64,000 nucleotides of DNA from Climacteris rufus. Lineage: Eukaryota > Chordata > Aves > Passeriformes > Climacteridae. Shown one piece after another: positions 1 through 11,898 of this stretch. The position numbers and the translations under genes are program-made. How positions within the stretch are numbered: position 1 is the first letter of the stretch; each line of letters opens with the position of its first letter. The notes beneath the pieces are model-generated. The model searched no databases, was not told the DNA's origin, and saw nothing but the letters and a program-made list of their open reading frames with translations. The DNA lies in contig VZRZ01007409.1 of the NCBI GenBank assembly GCA_013398175.1, forward strand, positions 105,320-169,319, written 5' to 3'.

Positions 1-2030
1 GATTTTTTTTTTTCCTGGCTGTATCAATTGGTGTAATAAAGGACATTATCTCTCCTTTCAAAACTCTGTCTGCTGCAACTATTAGACTGATACAACAACT
101 TGACTGAAACTCAGTTATGGAGAAGTAGTGCTCAGAATAGCACTTCAAGGGCAACAGAGATAGTAATGTCTGTGGCAATGTTTGCACTTTTAACCATCTT
201 TCACAATGAAAAGCCTTCCATAGTATCAAAGTTCACATAATTCAGACATAATCATAAATTAATTACCCATGAAAAATTCTACTTAAGAGTTGCAAAAGCT
301 GATATACATGCAAAGCATCTTTTTCAGTGAAAAATACAGGCTATATAATAAATTCACCAGTAATTTTTCTAATATCACTGTGCAAAAAGAAAGCAATCCC
401 ATTGTCATTGAGCATAATGAACTTGTTTATTCTATATAAACTGAGAATAGACATTTCCAGTCTCATTCACCTGAGTTTTTTGAAAAATCTACTTCAGGAA
501 AATAAGAATTGACTACATTCACAAATGTACCACAATAACAGTGGTACACCTATACAATTAACTCAAAGCAGATGTCCACAATTTAGTCAGATTAATCCCA
601 CATGTAGTGACAAACGTCATCTTAGAATTATCTTTAGAATCAAATTTTCCTACTGTTTGCAAATGCCACGTTTGAATGATGGTTTAGAACAAGTTTGAAA
701 AGCATTTCAAACAGCCCAACTGTGTAAGAGGTATATTTACAAGATTTTGCTGGTTTGGTATTATAATTAATTTCTTGCAAATAATAAGATAGAGGACGTG
801 TGGAGTTAATTTACAGAAAGTGCAGTGTTCATTGCCTCCACTTCCACAATTAAAAAATATGTAAGAGTGAGCTATAGGGATGCCTCCAAAGGTAGTCTGA
901 AATTACTTTGGGATATTTCTCAATATTAGAACAAGTGGATTTGTCCTCAGTATTTTCCAGGCCTCCCCAGGCTCGATGGCATGGTGCTATTGAGAGTCAC
1001 TTGGCTCCACTCCCACTGTTTAGATAGGGAAGACAGAACTGCTTTCATCAACTGTGACTTTAGACTCAGTGAGAAATATAAGAGCTGGCAGATGTCTCCA
1101 GAGAGCTATTCCACCTTCAACATCTCTGTAGTGGTTGTGTATTGTTTGCTCTCAGCTGGAGAAAATCTCTTTTGAAAAATAATAACAAGATTCATACTTG
1201 CCATAAAATGTGTTTTCCTGTTATAAAAATATTCTTATATAAATTCCTGAAGTTTCACTGCTATCTGTTCTTATATATAGCACTGCTTTATAAAGATGCT
1301 CTCAGTAACTACCAGGAAGGGTGCTCAGGTACTGTGATGAAAACTGTCAAGACTGAATACTCGGTCAGAATTTCTAACAGGCATAGTAAAAATTTCCTTT
1401 CATAGCTTTTAAAAAAGTACATTTTAAACAGCTCTAGACACTGCTGCAGTGAATGCCACATTCCCCTGTCCTTATAAATAATTTTTAAGGAACGAAATCT
1501 CTCACTCATCCTTTTTTTTTTTCCTAGCTAATACAGAATTTACTTGCAACATCACATAAATACTTTTGAATTAATGTCTGAAACAGATGAATCCTTTCAG
1601 CTTAAAACAAAGAATGACAGTTTGTGCCCAATATTCTTTCTGAAAGTTTCAGAATCCTTTTTATGATATAATCACAAATTATAATTGTGTCATTATGCAT
1701 AATTACTCTACACCATTACATCACATAATTAGATCAGTTGAAGTTCTAATTGCGGAGTCAGAAAGATTTGCTATAAGTATGTTTGGGATATAATTACACT
1801 AATTTCATAATTCTGGGACCCAGAGTCCAAATTTTGTAAGATGAACATTTATTTTTGTGGTTCTGTCTCACATCAGGAAAATATGAAAATGGTATTTCGG
1901 TTGTATAACAGTCCATATATGTTTTCACCAGTATGGCATTAATCTTTGTTTGTATTTCTGATGTTCTGAATTCTACTTTTATGTGTAAAGATTAGAACAT
2001 TGCTTGGTCCATAGCAATGTTAAACCTGCT
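1..2030. other. AT-rich non-coding DNA, no feature seen
   Basis: The sequence is unique-looking and AT-rich, with frequent stops in every frame. The longest open stretches are under 90 codons and show no recognisable domain. I see no repeat family signature, RNA gene or promoter. It reads as intergenic or intronic vertebrate DNA. Confidence 0.6.
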
Positions 2031-2400
2031 TAGACAGACCACCTTGGCCACTGGTCTAGAAATGAAAAACAATCGAGCATAGTGGTCAGCACATGGCAAA
2101 AGCAGATGGGCAGAGACCAGCAGGACCAGAGCCAGCTGGTGTGTGAGGGACAGGGTCTGCTTCACAGTCTTGTGAGGGAGCCAGTGCAGAAAAGTTGATG
2201 TGGAATTACTGGGACACTATTAATATCCTGGTTCTTTAATGAAACATCTGTGGATGGGCTGTGGAGGCTCAGGCACCACCTGGAGCATAGCCAGCTTTGG
2301 AAGAGCAGAAGTCATCAGTCAGACAGCAAAAAGCTTGACAGTGACCTTATGATATTGGCAGTAGAAGTAATCAGATTAGGTTTTCTATTTTGTCTTTTGA
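2031..2400. other. GC-elevated patch of unknown origin
   Basis: GC content rises clearly above the flanks, with many CAG, CTGG and GGGA words, then falls back near 2,390. No frame stays open for a useful length. It may be the remains of an old insertion such as an LTR or DNA transposon, but I see no termini or target duplications. Its origin is not resolved. Confidence 0.35.
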
Positions 2401-2745
2401 CTTTTAAATGACCACCTGCTCCTCTTCTAACAGTAATCAGTGTATGACGATTCTAGGTTGGAAAGTCAATAAAGTACAACTTTCCTTATTTCTTCCATTT
2501 ATTCTTTTAAACTAGTGGAACTAGAGTAATTTAATTTTATTATCTTCAGTATTGCAGTTTCTCCTTCTATCTATGGCAGGTATTAGAAAATGTTTACTAT
2601 ATATCCACAAAAGCAGGAAAGCAATAAGAATTTTTGTATTCATTTTTTTCACATGTTATATACTGAAAATACTTCTCAGCCTAACTTTGGAGAAAGGAAT
2701 AACATCAGAAATACATAAAATTTCCTACAGTAATAAATTTATGTA

Positions 2746-2988
2746 TTAAAAATTGCCATAATCATCTTCAAAGCAAATTCCAAAATGATTGCAAGTCACT
2801 GAGGTGGACTTCTTTTGGAGCATACATGAAAAACACAACTGGGTTGCCCCCACAAAGTCATACGAAATCACAGACTTGTTGGGTTCAGAAGGAGCTTCTG
2901 GAGACTGTGCAGAAGCCTCTGGACACTGTGCAGAAGTATCAACCTCCTTCTTCCTATAGTGAGGTGGAACAATAGGCCTAAGCTTCAT
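2746..2988 (-). CDS. Unrecognised 80-codon open frame (possible exon or retrocopy remnant)
   Basis: On the minus strand an ATG-initiated frame runs 80 codons to a TAA stop. The predicted peptide has a basic, proline-containing start (MKLRPIVPPHYRKKE), then a seven-residue repeat related to SAQxPEA, then a cysteine-containing C-terminus ending in an acidic stretch (FEDDYGNF). Composition is more protein-like than most chance frames here. The repeat is the translation of a 21-bp tandem duplication, which keeps the frame. No family is recognised. A good polypyrimidine tract before the start on the minus strand is lacking, so a spliced exon is not well supported. Frames of this length arise by chance many times in 64 kb, so this is a weak candidate. 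Confidence 0.13.
   Translation of the reverse strand: MKLRPIVPPHYRKKEVDTSAQCPEASAQSPEAPSEPNKSVISYDFVGATQLCFSCMLQKKSTSVTCNHFGICFEDDYGNF
2894..2935. repeat. 21-bp tandem duplication, two copies
   Basis: Two adjacent 21-base units (2894-2914 and 2915-2935) match at 19 of 21 positions and share the core CTGTGCAGAA. The period is a multiple of three, so the minus-strand frame across it stays open. Confidence 0.85.
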
Positions 2989-4379
2989 TCTCTAGAACTG
3001 GAACTTTGGGGTTTTTTTACTTGTACAAAACTTGATTTTCTTGTCCTATTTTTTTCTTATTTTTTTCCTTTTTTTTTCTGTCATGTGGATACTGCTTACA
3101 TATAGTGTTCTCCAATTATATTTGTTATTAGAATTACTCAGACAAGATTTGGTGAGTATTTCTATGTAATAGATACTGTTTACTATAATTTCGTGTCCAG
3201 CCACAAAACAATCATCATTAAAAAAGAGTTTATTTTTACTCCTTTCTAGAAAGCCTAGCTATGATGCCAGTAAAAACATTTTTCTTGTGCTTTGCATCTA
3301 CTAGTCATGATCCTTGCTTATAATGATTTTGCCTTAACCTGTCATCTTTGTTTCCTTTCTTATCATCTCTAGTAGGGAACACAGAGTTCCTGTTTGATAT
3401 TACTGTGGTGGCTCTAACCCATAACCTAAGCCCATGTGGAGGATCAAGAACCCACCCGTGCCTCCAGCCCCCTCTCCAGCTCTCTCGGCTGTCAGACCAC
3501 AGAAATATCAACACTTTTTTGCCTTTTCCTGCCAGCACAAAGGTCTTTTAGCCAACTGGTGCATAAAAATGGTTCCTAAGAGGGTCTGGGAACCAGCACT
3601 GGTGACTGTGATCCTTTACAGCACCACACTGAGCACATGGAAAATTCCAGTGGCACTGCAGGAGGTCACAGTACATCTCCAGAGAAAGGAACTTATGCTA
3701 CTCCTGTGTTACTCGTACTCTTACGTCAGGCAGCTCAGACTGGTGTTTCAGGGGAATAATTAAACCAATGAGAAGCAATATCTTCCATTTATGGAGTTAT
3801 AATAATTAATGAAGGTAGACTTGTTTTAAATAAAGACTATTATTGAAATTTCTCAATACTGGTCATTTTATTTAGATGTATAAAAACCAATAAGGATAAA
3901 AATGCCAATGTTTCTACAGGTAGATATGAAATTTCCTTTCTTTCCTTCCAAACTGTTCATAAAAACCTGTTCTTAATCTACTTTTGATTTATCTTTTTTT
4001 TCCCCATATAATTACCATCTTACATAATGGATTACAAATCCTAAAAGAAAAAAAATTCTGCATATATGAACCTTTATGTTGTGTACCATAATAAAAAGAT
4101 AATCGGTATAGAACTGGACTGCCTAAGGTAATAAATAACATTTTCAGGTAATTAAATACCAACTTATAGATGAAGCATTTTATTACCTTAAAAGTCATCT
4201 AGTAAGAGTGTAAGGCTAAGAATTCTTTTTCTGCAACTATATTTTTAACAGTCTGTAAAGACTTTTTTGTTTCTTCTTTTAATGCTTTATCTTTAAGTGT
4301 GTAAAGCAGGAGATAAATTTTTAAAGGGCTTTCTAATACAAACTGTATGAACCATTTTTGTGAAAATAAAAAAAGTTTT

Positions 4380-4399
4380 GGAGAGGAGAGGAGAGGAGA
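4380..4399. repeat. (GGAGA)4 microsatellite
   Basis: Four uninterrupted copies of a GGAGA pentamer lie in an AT-rich context. Confidence 0.9.
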
Positions 4400-7300
4400 T
4401 ATACCTGCAAAGAGTGGCTACAAATACTGGCATTGATAGGAAAGTCTGAAAGCATCTTTAGATAAAGTGAATATATTTCTTACTGCTGTGAATTTTGCTG
4501 TGTTTGTAATGTACTGTATCAAATCACTTGAATAAGGAAAAATTCACTTGCTACTGGGAATGAAACCACTGCACATTCCAACTGCCTGGGAAGATATCAC
4601 TAAAGATAAAATAAGTACAGAACAATACAAAAGAAAAAATATTTCTGGTAAATACTGTTTTGTCTACATTTTTCTCTAGATTTCATCTGTAGCAGAGATT
4701 AAAAAAGACATTTGACTTTGTACCATGGAGGTCCTATTTAGAGTTTCCATGGCTGTTAGATGCTGGGATGATATTCAAACCACATAGGGGATTCTTCAAC
4801 ATACTCAGTTTATTCAGGTGAAAACTTCCCAGAAATTCTGCATTAATTCAGTACCCAAATCACTTAAGAAACCACTGCCTTCTAATTTCTTTCGGCTACT
4901 TCACAATACTCTTCTAACCTGAAACACAGGGAAGGGAAATGTCCTTTCCAATGTCATCATAATGGATCAGGAGATAGAGATGCTCTTTCTCTAGCAAACA
5001 AAGATAAGACAGATTGGTTTGCTCCCTTTGTAGCTGCATGATTCCCTGGATCTTTACTCTCTGCTATTTCCATCTGAAGTTCGTTTTTCTATAGTGCTTA
5101 ATCAGTAATTGATATCTTTTGTAGATAGGCTTAATGAGTAACTAAATATTTTCTGTTACGTTATAATAATTATTATTTGTTGTTTTTATTGATATTCCAT
5201 CTAGCTCCCAAGAAATACTGAAGGCTCGTTATACTGGATATTATACAAACTTATAGAGTGAACTAGTCATTAAGAGGAGTTTACACTTTATTTGGACACA
5301 GGAGTTGATAAGAAAGGAAATGGAAGAACCATTGGTCTAAAAGATTTATAGCAGTGACAAAAATAGAATTGCCATTGTCTTTCTCCAGACTTTCCTCTTC
5401 TGTGTACTATAGTCTGCCTGATTTTAAATATCTGTTCCTTATAATTAGCAAATTCCAAATTTGCCAATAAATTTAGCCTTGTGAAGGAAGATGGTAAAAA
5501 GTACAACAAAAATGTGAAAATACCTTCTGTTTTCATTTAAGGAATGCATCCATCAAATAGTCTAAATGTAATTACAAGCAATAAAAGTTGCCTCTTTAGA
5601 CCTAAACAGCCTTCTCGAGAGTGCTTACATGAAAGGCAGAAGACTCTTAAAATGATAATCAATATCCAGACTGATAGCAAAAAAAAAAAAATTTCTTCTG
5701 AGATAGTATTCATAGAAAATGATCTGATAGATGGAAGCAGAGCAGCAGGTTGATAATTTTCACCCTCAGCAAAGGTACAGCATATGGAAACCTAGATTAA
5801 AGCTTTCAGAAAGGATGTTGGCTTTACTGACTTTTTTAATAGGATTATTTTTCAGCTTTTGCAATTCTGTTGGACTGCCAAATATAGTGGCAAGCTACCA
5901 ACAATACTAATAGTCTAGCTGTCTACAAGATGCAATAGTGATCCTAATTAAGACCTGCAAGTGAAAGCACCAGCAGATGAATGCAAATTGCAAAATTCAG
6001 TTGATTATTTATACAAGAATTAAAATTCCCTTCTCTTGATTAAATTCCTCTTTAAAGGCTGAATCTGTAATTGACCATTTCTCTGGTATTTTGAGAAAAG
6101 CAAGTAGAATGAGAAGCTTGAACTTCTTTTATATGAGAGAAAATCATCAGAACTAGCATAGCTACAAGACTTTCCATTACATGTAAATTACACTAATAAT
6201 CTTAAATGTTTCAATTGATCTCTCCTTTTGCATGACATACAAATCCAACTTTGGTTTTCTTTTGCACCCTCCAGACATGGAGAGTGGGAATGACTTCAAA
6301 GCACACAGGGACTGTGAGATTTAATGTCTGATTTCAGAAAGGGGCTTTCATGCTCTCCAGTAACTTGCAACGCTCAGTAGATCCTGCACCTGATGAGCAG
6401 ATTTATAGCCCATCAGCATGTTATAAAAGAATCTTGTTTTGATCTTTGTATACTGAAATTCATTTCAGCTGGTACTAATTACACCAGAACTTCCACGAGA
6501 AACGATAGCATATTTTATCAAACACAGCTAAAACCAGAAATATCACAGTTCAGAGATAACCATAGGCCTTCCACAGAGATCATCTCCAGTTTTGGCTCCT
6601 GCTGCTGCTTGAAGCAGGTGTGAGAATGGACTTTGGACCTATAGCACTACCAAAAGCTGACATATGCTGGAGTATTGCTAAGACTTGTCAGCTTCTTTGA
6701 TGGCATCACCCACATAAAACAGATGGAAATGTGGTTGTGAAATTCCTATACGTTGATTTCCTGTCTGTGGTATCATCTAACTAAACAAATGAGAACTTCT
6801 AAGCCATATGGTCCTTCAACTGGCTCTTTATTTCTTACTCTAAGGGAAGAAGAAAAGAGAGCTTTATTATAAAATACTGAACTGAAAATCCTTTTTGAGA
6901 AGGTACTGTTAAGATTGTTTCCTCACAGAGGTGCAAAAAACTCAAACCAGCAAAACAAGAACAATACACTACATATTGATTTTAAGAAAGACAGCTGGAG
7001 TCTCTGTTTATTTTTTTCCTGTATTGGCTGTGTGTCATATTTCTGGAGCTAGAGAAGATAAGTTTAGGGTCTGGCAAAGTATATGCAGAACATAATAAAT
7101 TCTCCTAAATTCAGAAATTGATAAACTAGCAAAATTCAGTTCAACATATTGATTCTGATACAGTTTATAGAATTATAAAAAAATTTGACTGAAAATACAC
7201 TCTCAAGAGAAGGTCCTGTTACACAACAGCATACATTGTGAAATCATACCTACAGGCATTCCAAACTTCCATAATGCTGCCTTCAGCTTTTTCTTAGGGA

Positions 7301-8017
7301 GAGAATTAGTTGAAGTATAAATCAGAATCCTTTAGGTAGAAGGTGCTGTTAGGGAATTAAAAAATATTAATACAATAATTTCATGCTTGTAGGAAAATAA
7401 TACATGGATACTTTTTCTCATTTCGGACAGTAGTTAGAAAATATTTTCTACAAGTACTCTTTATATTAATTTTGCCTCCATTGCTGAAAGGATTTTTCTT
7501 TGCTTATGCTGTTGAAAACATTTTGGCTTAATCTGAACAAGACAGAATTCTTTTATTTTTTCAAGGCACAGATTTATTCTCCCTTCTCTTTTAACTTGCT
7601 TCATTTTGAGTGAAAGGGACAAATAATACTCAAATCCCTGGTTTTGTTCTTGTAAGGAAGAGATTGTTCAAGAAGGGTATTAAGTAAGCCAAGAATTAAA
7701 ATTTGCCTGTTGTCGGGTATTGAATCTCTTTCTGCAAGCAGTGTGACTGCATCTTTCAGCGGTCAACAAATGTAGCCTTACAAATATTGGGCTGAGGCAC
7801 TTTCCCTCCATAAGCAAACAGGTCGAGAAGTTAATTTGTTTTTGTTTAGACTGAGGAGTCAGCAGCTGTGACACGTTCTCCTGTTGTATGTCTGACCCTG
7901 TTACAACTTGACTGTTATTAAAAAAAAATCTCTTTTGTTAGTTTATCACGAATGTGAATCCCTGGCCATGGTGAAGGCAAATCTGATATAATGGGTCACT
8001 GGAATTCAGGAAAACAT

Positions 8018-8035
8018 TCTCTCTCTCTCTCTCTC
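8018..8035. repeat. (TC)9 dinucleotide microsatellite
   Basis: Nine uninterrupted TC units. It is probably polymorphic; no function is inferred. Confidence 0.95.
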
Positions 8036-9228
8036 CACTTTCATGTTTTCTGGGATGAGCACTGCTGGTGAAGTGTCTTTTCAGGATGTTTATTGTTTTT
8101 AACAATAGAGGCAGTGTTCACTTCTCCTTTCCTGCAGTTCAAGACAAGTTCCTTAGACAAGGTGCACTCCAGGTTCTTTCAGTGTGGTTACAGTTAACTG
8201 AAGTAGCCCCAAATTTTTCTGATTGTTATCACAGAAGCCCTGAAATATCAATGAAGATCTAGGATACAGTGCTGTGTTCTGATGAATCACCAGAAGCCAG
8301 CAGATAGTCCCTCTTGAAAAGCCTGAGGTGTAAAGATATAAAGCCAGAAGATTGTAGGGGGAGTGAATGATAGCTGGTCAACATCATAGCAGGTCCAGGA
8401 TTGCAAAACAAGCAGCACTAGAGGCAAAGTAACCAAGGGATGTACTGTTAGAAGGAGATAAGGAGAATGAAAAGACAAAATAAGAAAGTAAAAGGGACAT
8501 AAATGAAGACACAGAGAAGACAAAATTTTGAGTATGGAAGCTCTCAGGCAAAGCAAGGGTGGAAGTGATCTCCAGTAATAATGAGAAGAGATTGTCAGAA
8601 TAAAAAATAAAGAAACTCTTTGAGACTGTTTCTTCATTTGTTCCTTCATATATTCCTTCTAGCCTAAACGTGCTTCAACATTTATGAGAACATTCCAACA
8701 AAATTTGGAGCCAAGAGATCTTTAGAAGTCATTATAGGCTGTCAAAAGGAGACACTAGCACAGACCATAGTCCCCTGTAAGGTACTTGCCCTGATATGGA
8801 TATGGAAATGTAAAGTTTTGGGGATCTGGGTTGGAAATAATTGAAGTAGTCCAGTATTGATAGAAGAAAAGTTTCCATTCACTGGTAGATATATTTTAGG
8901 AGTTTTCTTTTCATTCTTCAGCTTTTTGAACTTCTGTTCCTTCAGTAACTGATTGACAAACTAATTACTTTCATGCCAGCATGTTAATTTAGAATGTGAA
9001 CGTTTTGATATATACTGGTAAGAAAAAAAGTATTGAAAAGTAAAAAGTCATACTACCATTTGTAAAACAAGTTACCTGTATCTGGTAATCTGATTATTCA
9101 AACAGCCTTCTAATAAATGATAGATGTGAATGAAAATGTCCAACACAATAACAAACTTTGTGTCCCAGCTGTAGAATTCCTGAAATATGTGTTATCAGAT
9201 TATTGACCTGGATTCTTATTATGAGACT

Positions 9229-9229
<1 letters not shown>

Positions 9230-9260
<31 letters not shown>
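9230..9260 (+). repeat. 31-base poly(A) tract
   Basis: Thirty-one consecutive A residues, the longest homopolymer in the window. Such a tail could mark a retrocopy, but I recognise no gene or retroposon directly upstream and no flanking duplication. CR1 elements do not end in poly(A). It is treated as a simple repeat. Confidence 0.95.
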
Positions 9261-9262
<2 letters not shown>

Positions 9263-10105
9263 TGGTCTACAACTTGGGAGACAGTTTCTATTTACTAAAT
9301 GTATTTCAGAAAGACCAGTTTATTGTCAGAGAGAACACCAGCAGTTGCCATCTTTCAGATAGTCTAACACATTAAGTGAGCTGGTTTTGCGTGTCCAGAG
9401 ATGCTTCATTGATTAGAACATTTCTTTAATCAGGTGCAGTCCCACAAAGTGAAAGCATAAAGACAAAAGATGTGCATAGACCACATTTATTTTATCAGCA
9501 AGGTGTGAGCAATAGCTGCTGAGAATATGTCACTTGGTATTGCTGCTCTGAAGCTGTGTCCTTGTTCACCTTCTGGACCTTGCTCTGAAGCATCTCTGAG
9601 ATATGTGATCCCTACTCATGTGAACCACAGCTGCATTGGATCTATGAACACAGTAATGGTTTCCCTTGCACAGAAGCTACAGAGCAGGAGATTGTGCCTA
9701 AATCAATCCCAGAAGGTTCAAAATATTGGAAACCCAAGGATATTCATGGTCATGTAGAATTTTGACAGGAAATGTTGCCTCTGCTTCCCAAAGGTCACTG
9801 TAAGCATAGAGTTTAACATATGTTTATCTGTCATCTCAGCTGTGACAGAGATTAGCTCATTTGGTTCCTCTAGTCTAGCACTTGACCAACGCTGACCCAA
9901 GCCATGGGTGCCTAGACTTGTATCCAGCTACAACAGGCCCACGGCTGCTTGTTTCCTGCCTCAGAACAAGCTCAGCTGCATCACCTGAATGAAGCAATAT
10001 TGACCAAAAAAAAAAAAAATTGGTAAAGTAAAATTTGGCACTAGGAAGCAGGAGCTGGATTGACAACTCTGATAGACAAGTAAAGACTGCAGTTATTATT
10101 GTTTA

Positions 10106-10119
10106 ATTGCCATGGCAAC
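10106..10119. promoter_or_regulatory. RFX X-box-like palindrome
   Basis: The sequence ATTGCCATGGCAAC contains a perfect 12-bp palindrome (10107-10118). It differs at one position from the symmetric X-box GTTGCCATGGCAAC bound by RFX-family winged-helix factors, which control ciliary and MHC class II genes. The match is seen in the sequence and the family knowledge is established. Occupancy is not shown, and no promoter is visible next to it. Confidence 0.4.
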
Positions 10120-11867
10120 TAAGCATGGCCTTTTTGCTGAACTAATATCATGGTAACACCTTACTCATTGTAAAAAAATAATAATCAGTCAACCTAGATT
10201 GCTCTTGGGACTGCACTCGAGTGAAAACCATAGACTTGGAAAAGAAAGGTTAATAAAATACACAGAACAGAAAACAAGGTTAGAGGTGATGTTTTGCCTG
10301 TGAGGCGTTTTCCGGAATGCACAAGAAAAAGATTAGTTCCAGAGACAAGATGAGCATTACCTCCCTGGTTTCTCCTTTCTACCAATAACCTTTTAAGAGT
10401 CTTTCCAAAGCACACAGAAGTGCCTGCAGCCATTATGCCACCTTGAACTTTTGTTATCTATCCCAGTTTTCTATACATATCCCTATCAATTCTTCGACTT
10501 GAAACCTTTTGAGGCATCTACAAATTATAATTGTTTCATGTCTTTATTAGAAATTTGGATCTCTTAAGTAATCTGATAACTTTTCATGTGCTTTTTTTTT
10601 TCACTTACTAGAAAAACTGAAAGTTTGTGAAACCACAGCTGTGGCACTGGCGTTGCTCTTTTCATCATTTTGGACTATGACTGTATAAACTAAACATATC
10701 CATGAAGCAACTTCCCTTACTAATTTTGATCTATTTTCTTCTATTATGACATTGTTATATTAAAATAAAGACTAATAGAATGCACGATGAGAAAAATAAA
10801 GCACTTGATCATCTCAACTCAGTTCTTACTATTGTTTGTTATGCATCTCCTTGTATTATTTTTTAATATTTCATAAGCTCTAAAATAGCTGAATCTGAAG
10901 AGTTTCATTTATCCCCACCTTCCAAATATTTTGCATGCTGAGAACAGTACAGGAACAAAGCACAGTTGTAAAGCTCAAAGCCAGTGGATTTTAACTTACA
11001 AAAGAAATAATAATTAAAAAAACTTACTGAAGAAAAAACAGTAACTAACACTTTCAGCTGTTAGGCAAAATTTATCTGCTTGATGCCAGTTAAATTCTTT
11101 GAGAAAAGTTGTAAACTTTGAAAATCTAGGAAGCAAATATTTTATGAAATGGAGCACCTACTGTTTTACAAATGCATTGAGGAAAGTTATACAGTCCATT
11201 TTTTGTTGTTTTTTTTTTTAATTTTTATCTTGACTATGGATTTTATTTTACAAAAGAGTTAAAATTATAATTTTGTGATTTTTTTCAATGTGAAGGGAAT
11301 GAGTGGCTATAAGCCTCATCTGTCAAAAATCATATTGTCAGAAGAGTTGCATAGATCCTTATGTCTATAGGCAAGACTCTTTAAATTTTTTTAAATAATA
11401 TTGCATTTCTTATTAAAAAATATTTCTTCTTCTTTCTTTTACAGTACAATGAACAACTTCAGTCCTCAGATGGTCTAAAGATGAAGAACTCCATTTGCTC
11501 TAATTTTCTTGTTTTACATTAAAATGTAACTTTGACATAAAGGATTAAGATTCAGAATTTTGACACTTACACTTGAAAAGCCATTAAAATCATTAGTTTG
11601 CATCATTGGGTTTTTTTTTTAAATGAGACATTAGCCCCACTAAGCATCGTCAGGAAAATTTATTTTAAACCTCCAAACAGACCTTTAGTGCAGTCAGTCA
11701 CTCACATAGTCCACATATTCTTTGCTTGTAAATTGCCTGGTGGCTTACAAGGAAGTCATACACATCATCCTGCACTCTGGCATTGTTGTGGAAGCTTGGA
11801 AGAACAGAGAAAAGTCCAAGCATTAACAAATTTAATATTCCTTGCTCTGCATTCAAATAAATGCATT

Positions 11868-11898
11868 CCATTTATTGGAAAGCATTTCCAATAAATGG
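11868..11898. repeat. Perfect 14-bp inverted repeat with 3-nt loop
   Basis: Arms at 11868-11881 and 11885-11898 are exact reverse complements separated by GCA. The hairpin is AT-rich with a TTGGAAA/TTTCCAA core next to the loop. It is too short for a typical microRNA precursor and has no transposon termini that I recognise. Confidence 0.85.

Larger units (their letters stand above)
2989..9229. other. AT-rich non-coding DNA
   Basis: No gene, RNA or recognised interspersed repeat is seen over this stretch. It holds short simple repeats, (GGAGA)4 at 4380-4399 and (TC)9 at 8018-8035, and a purine-rich plus strand around 8440-8640. Open frames of up to 120 codons (for example 8287-8649 minus, 3434-3763 plus) have low-complexity or unrecognised translations and look like chance. 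Confidence 0.55.

Noticed and set aside
8287..8649. 120-codon minus-strand frame rich in Leu, Ser and Phe
   Set aside because: It is the complement of a purine-rich plus strand, so the hydrophobic look and lack of stops follow from base composition.
9187..9375. Frame with a long poly-lysine run
   Set aside because: It is simply the translation of the A31 tract.
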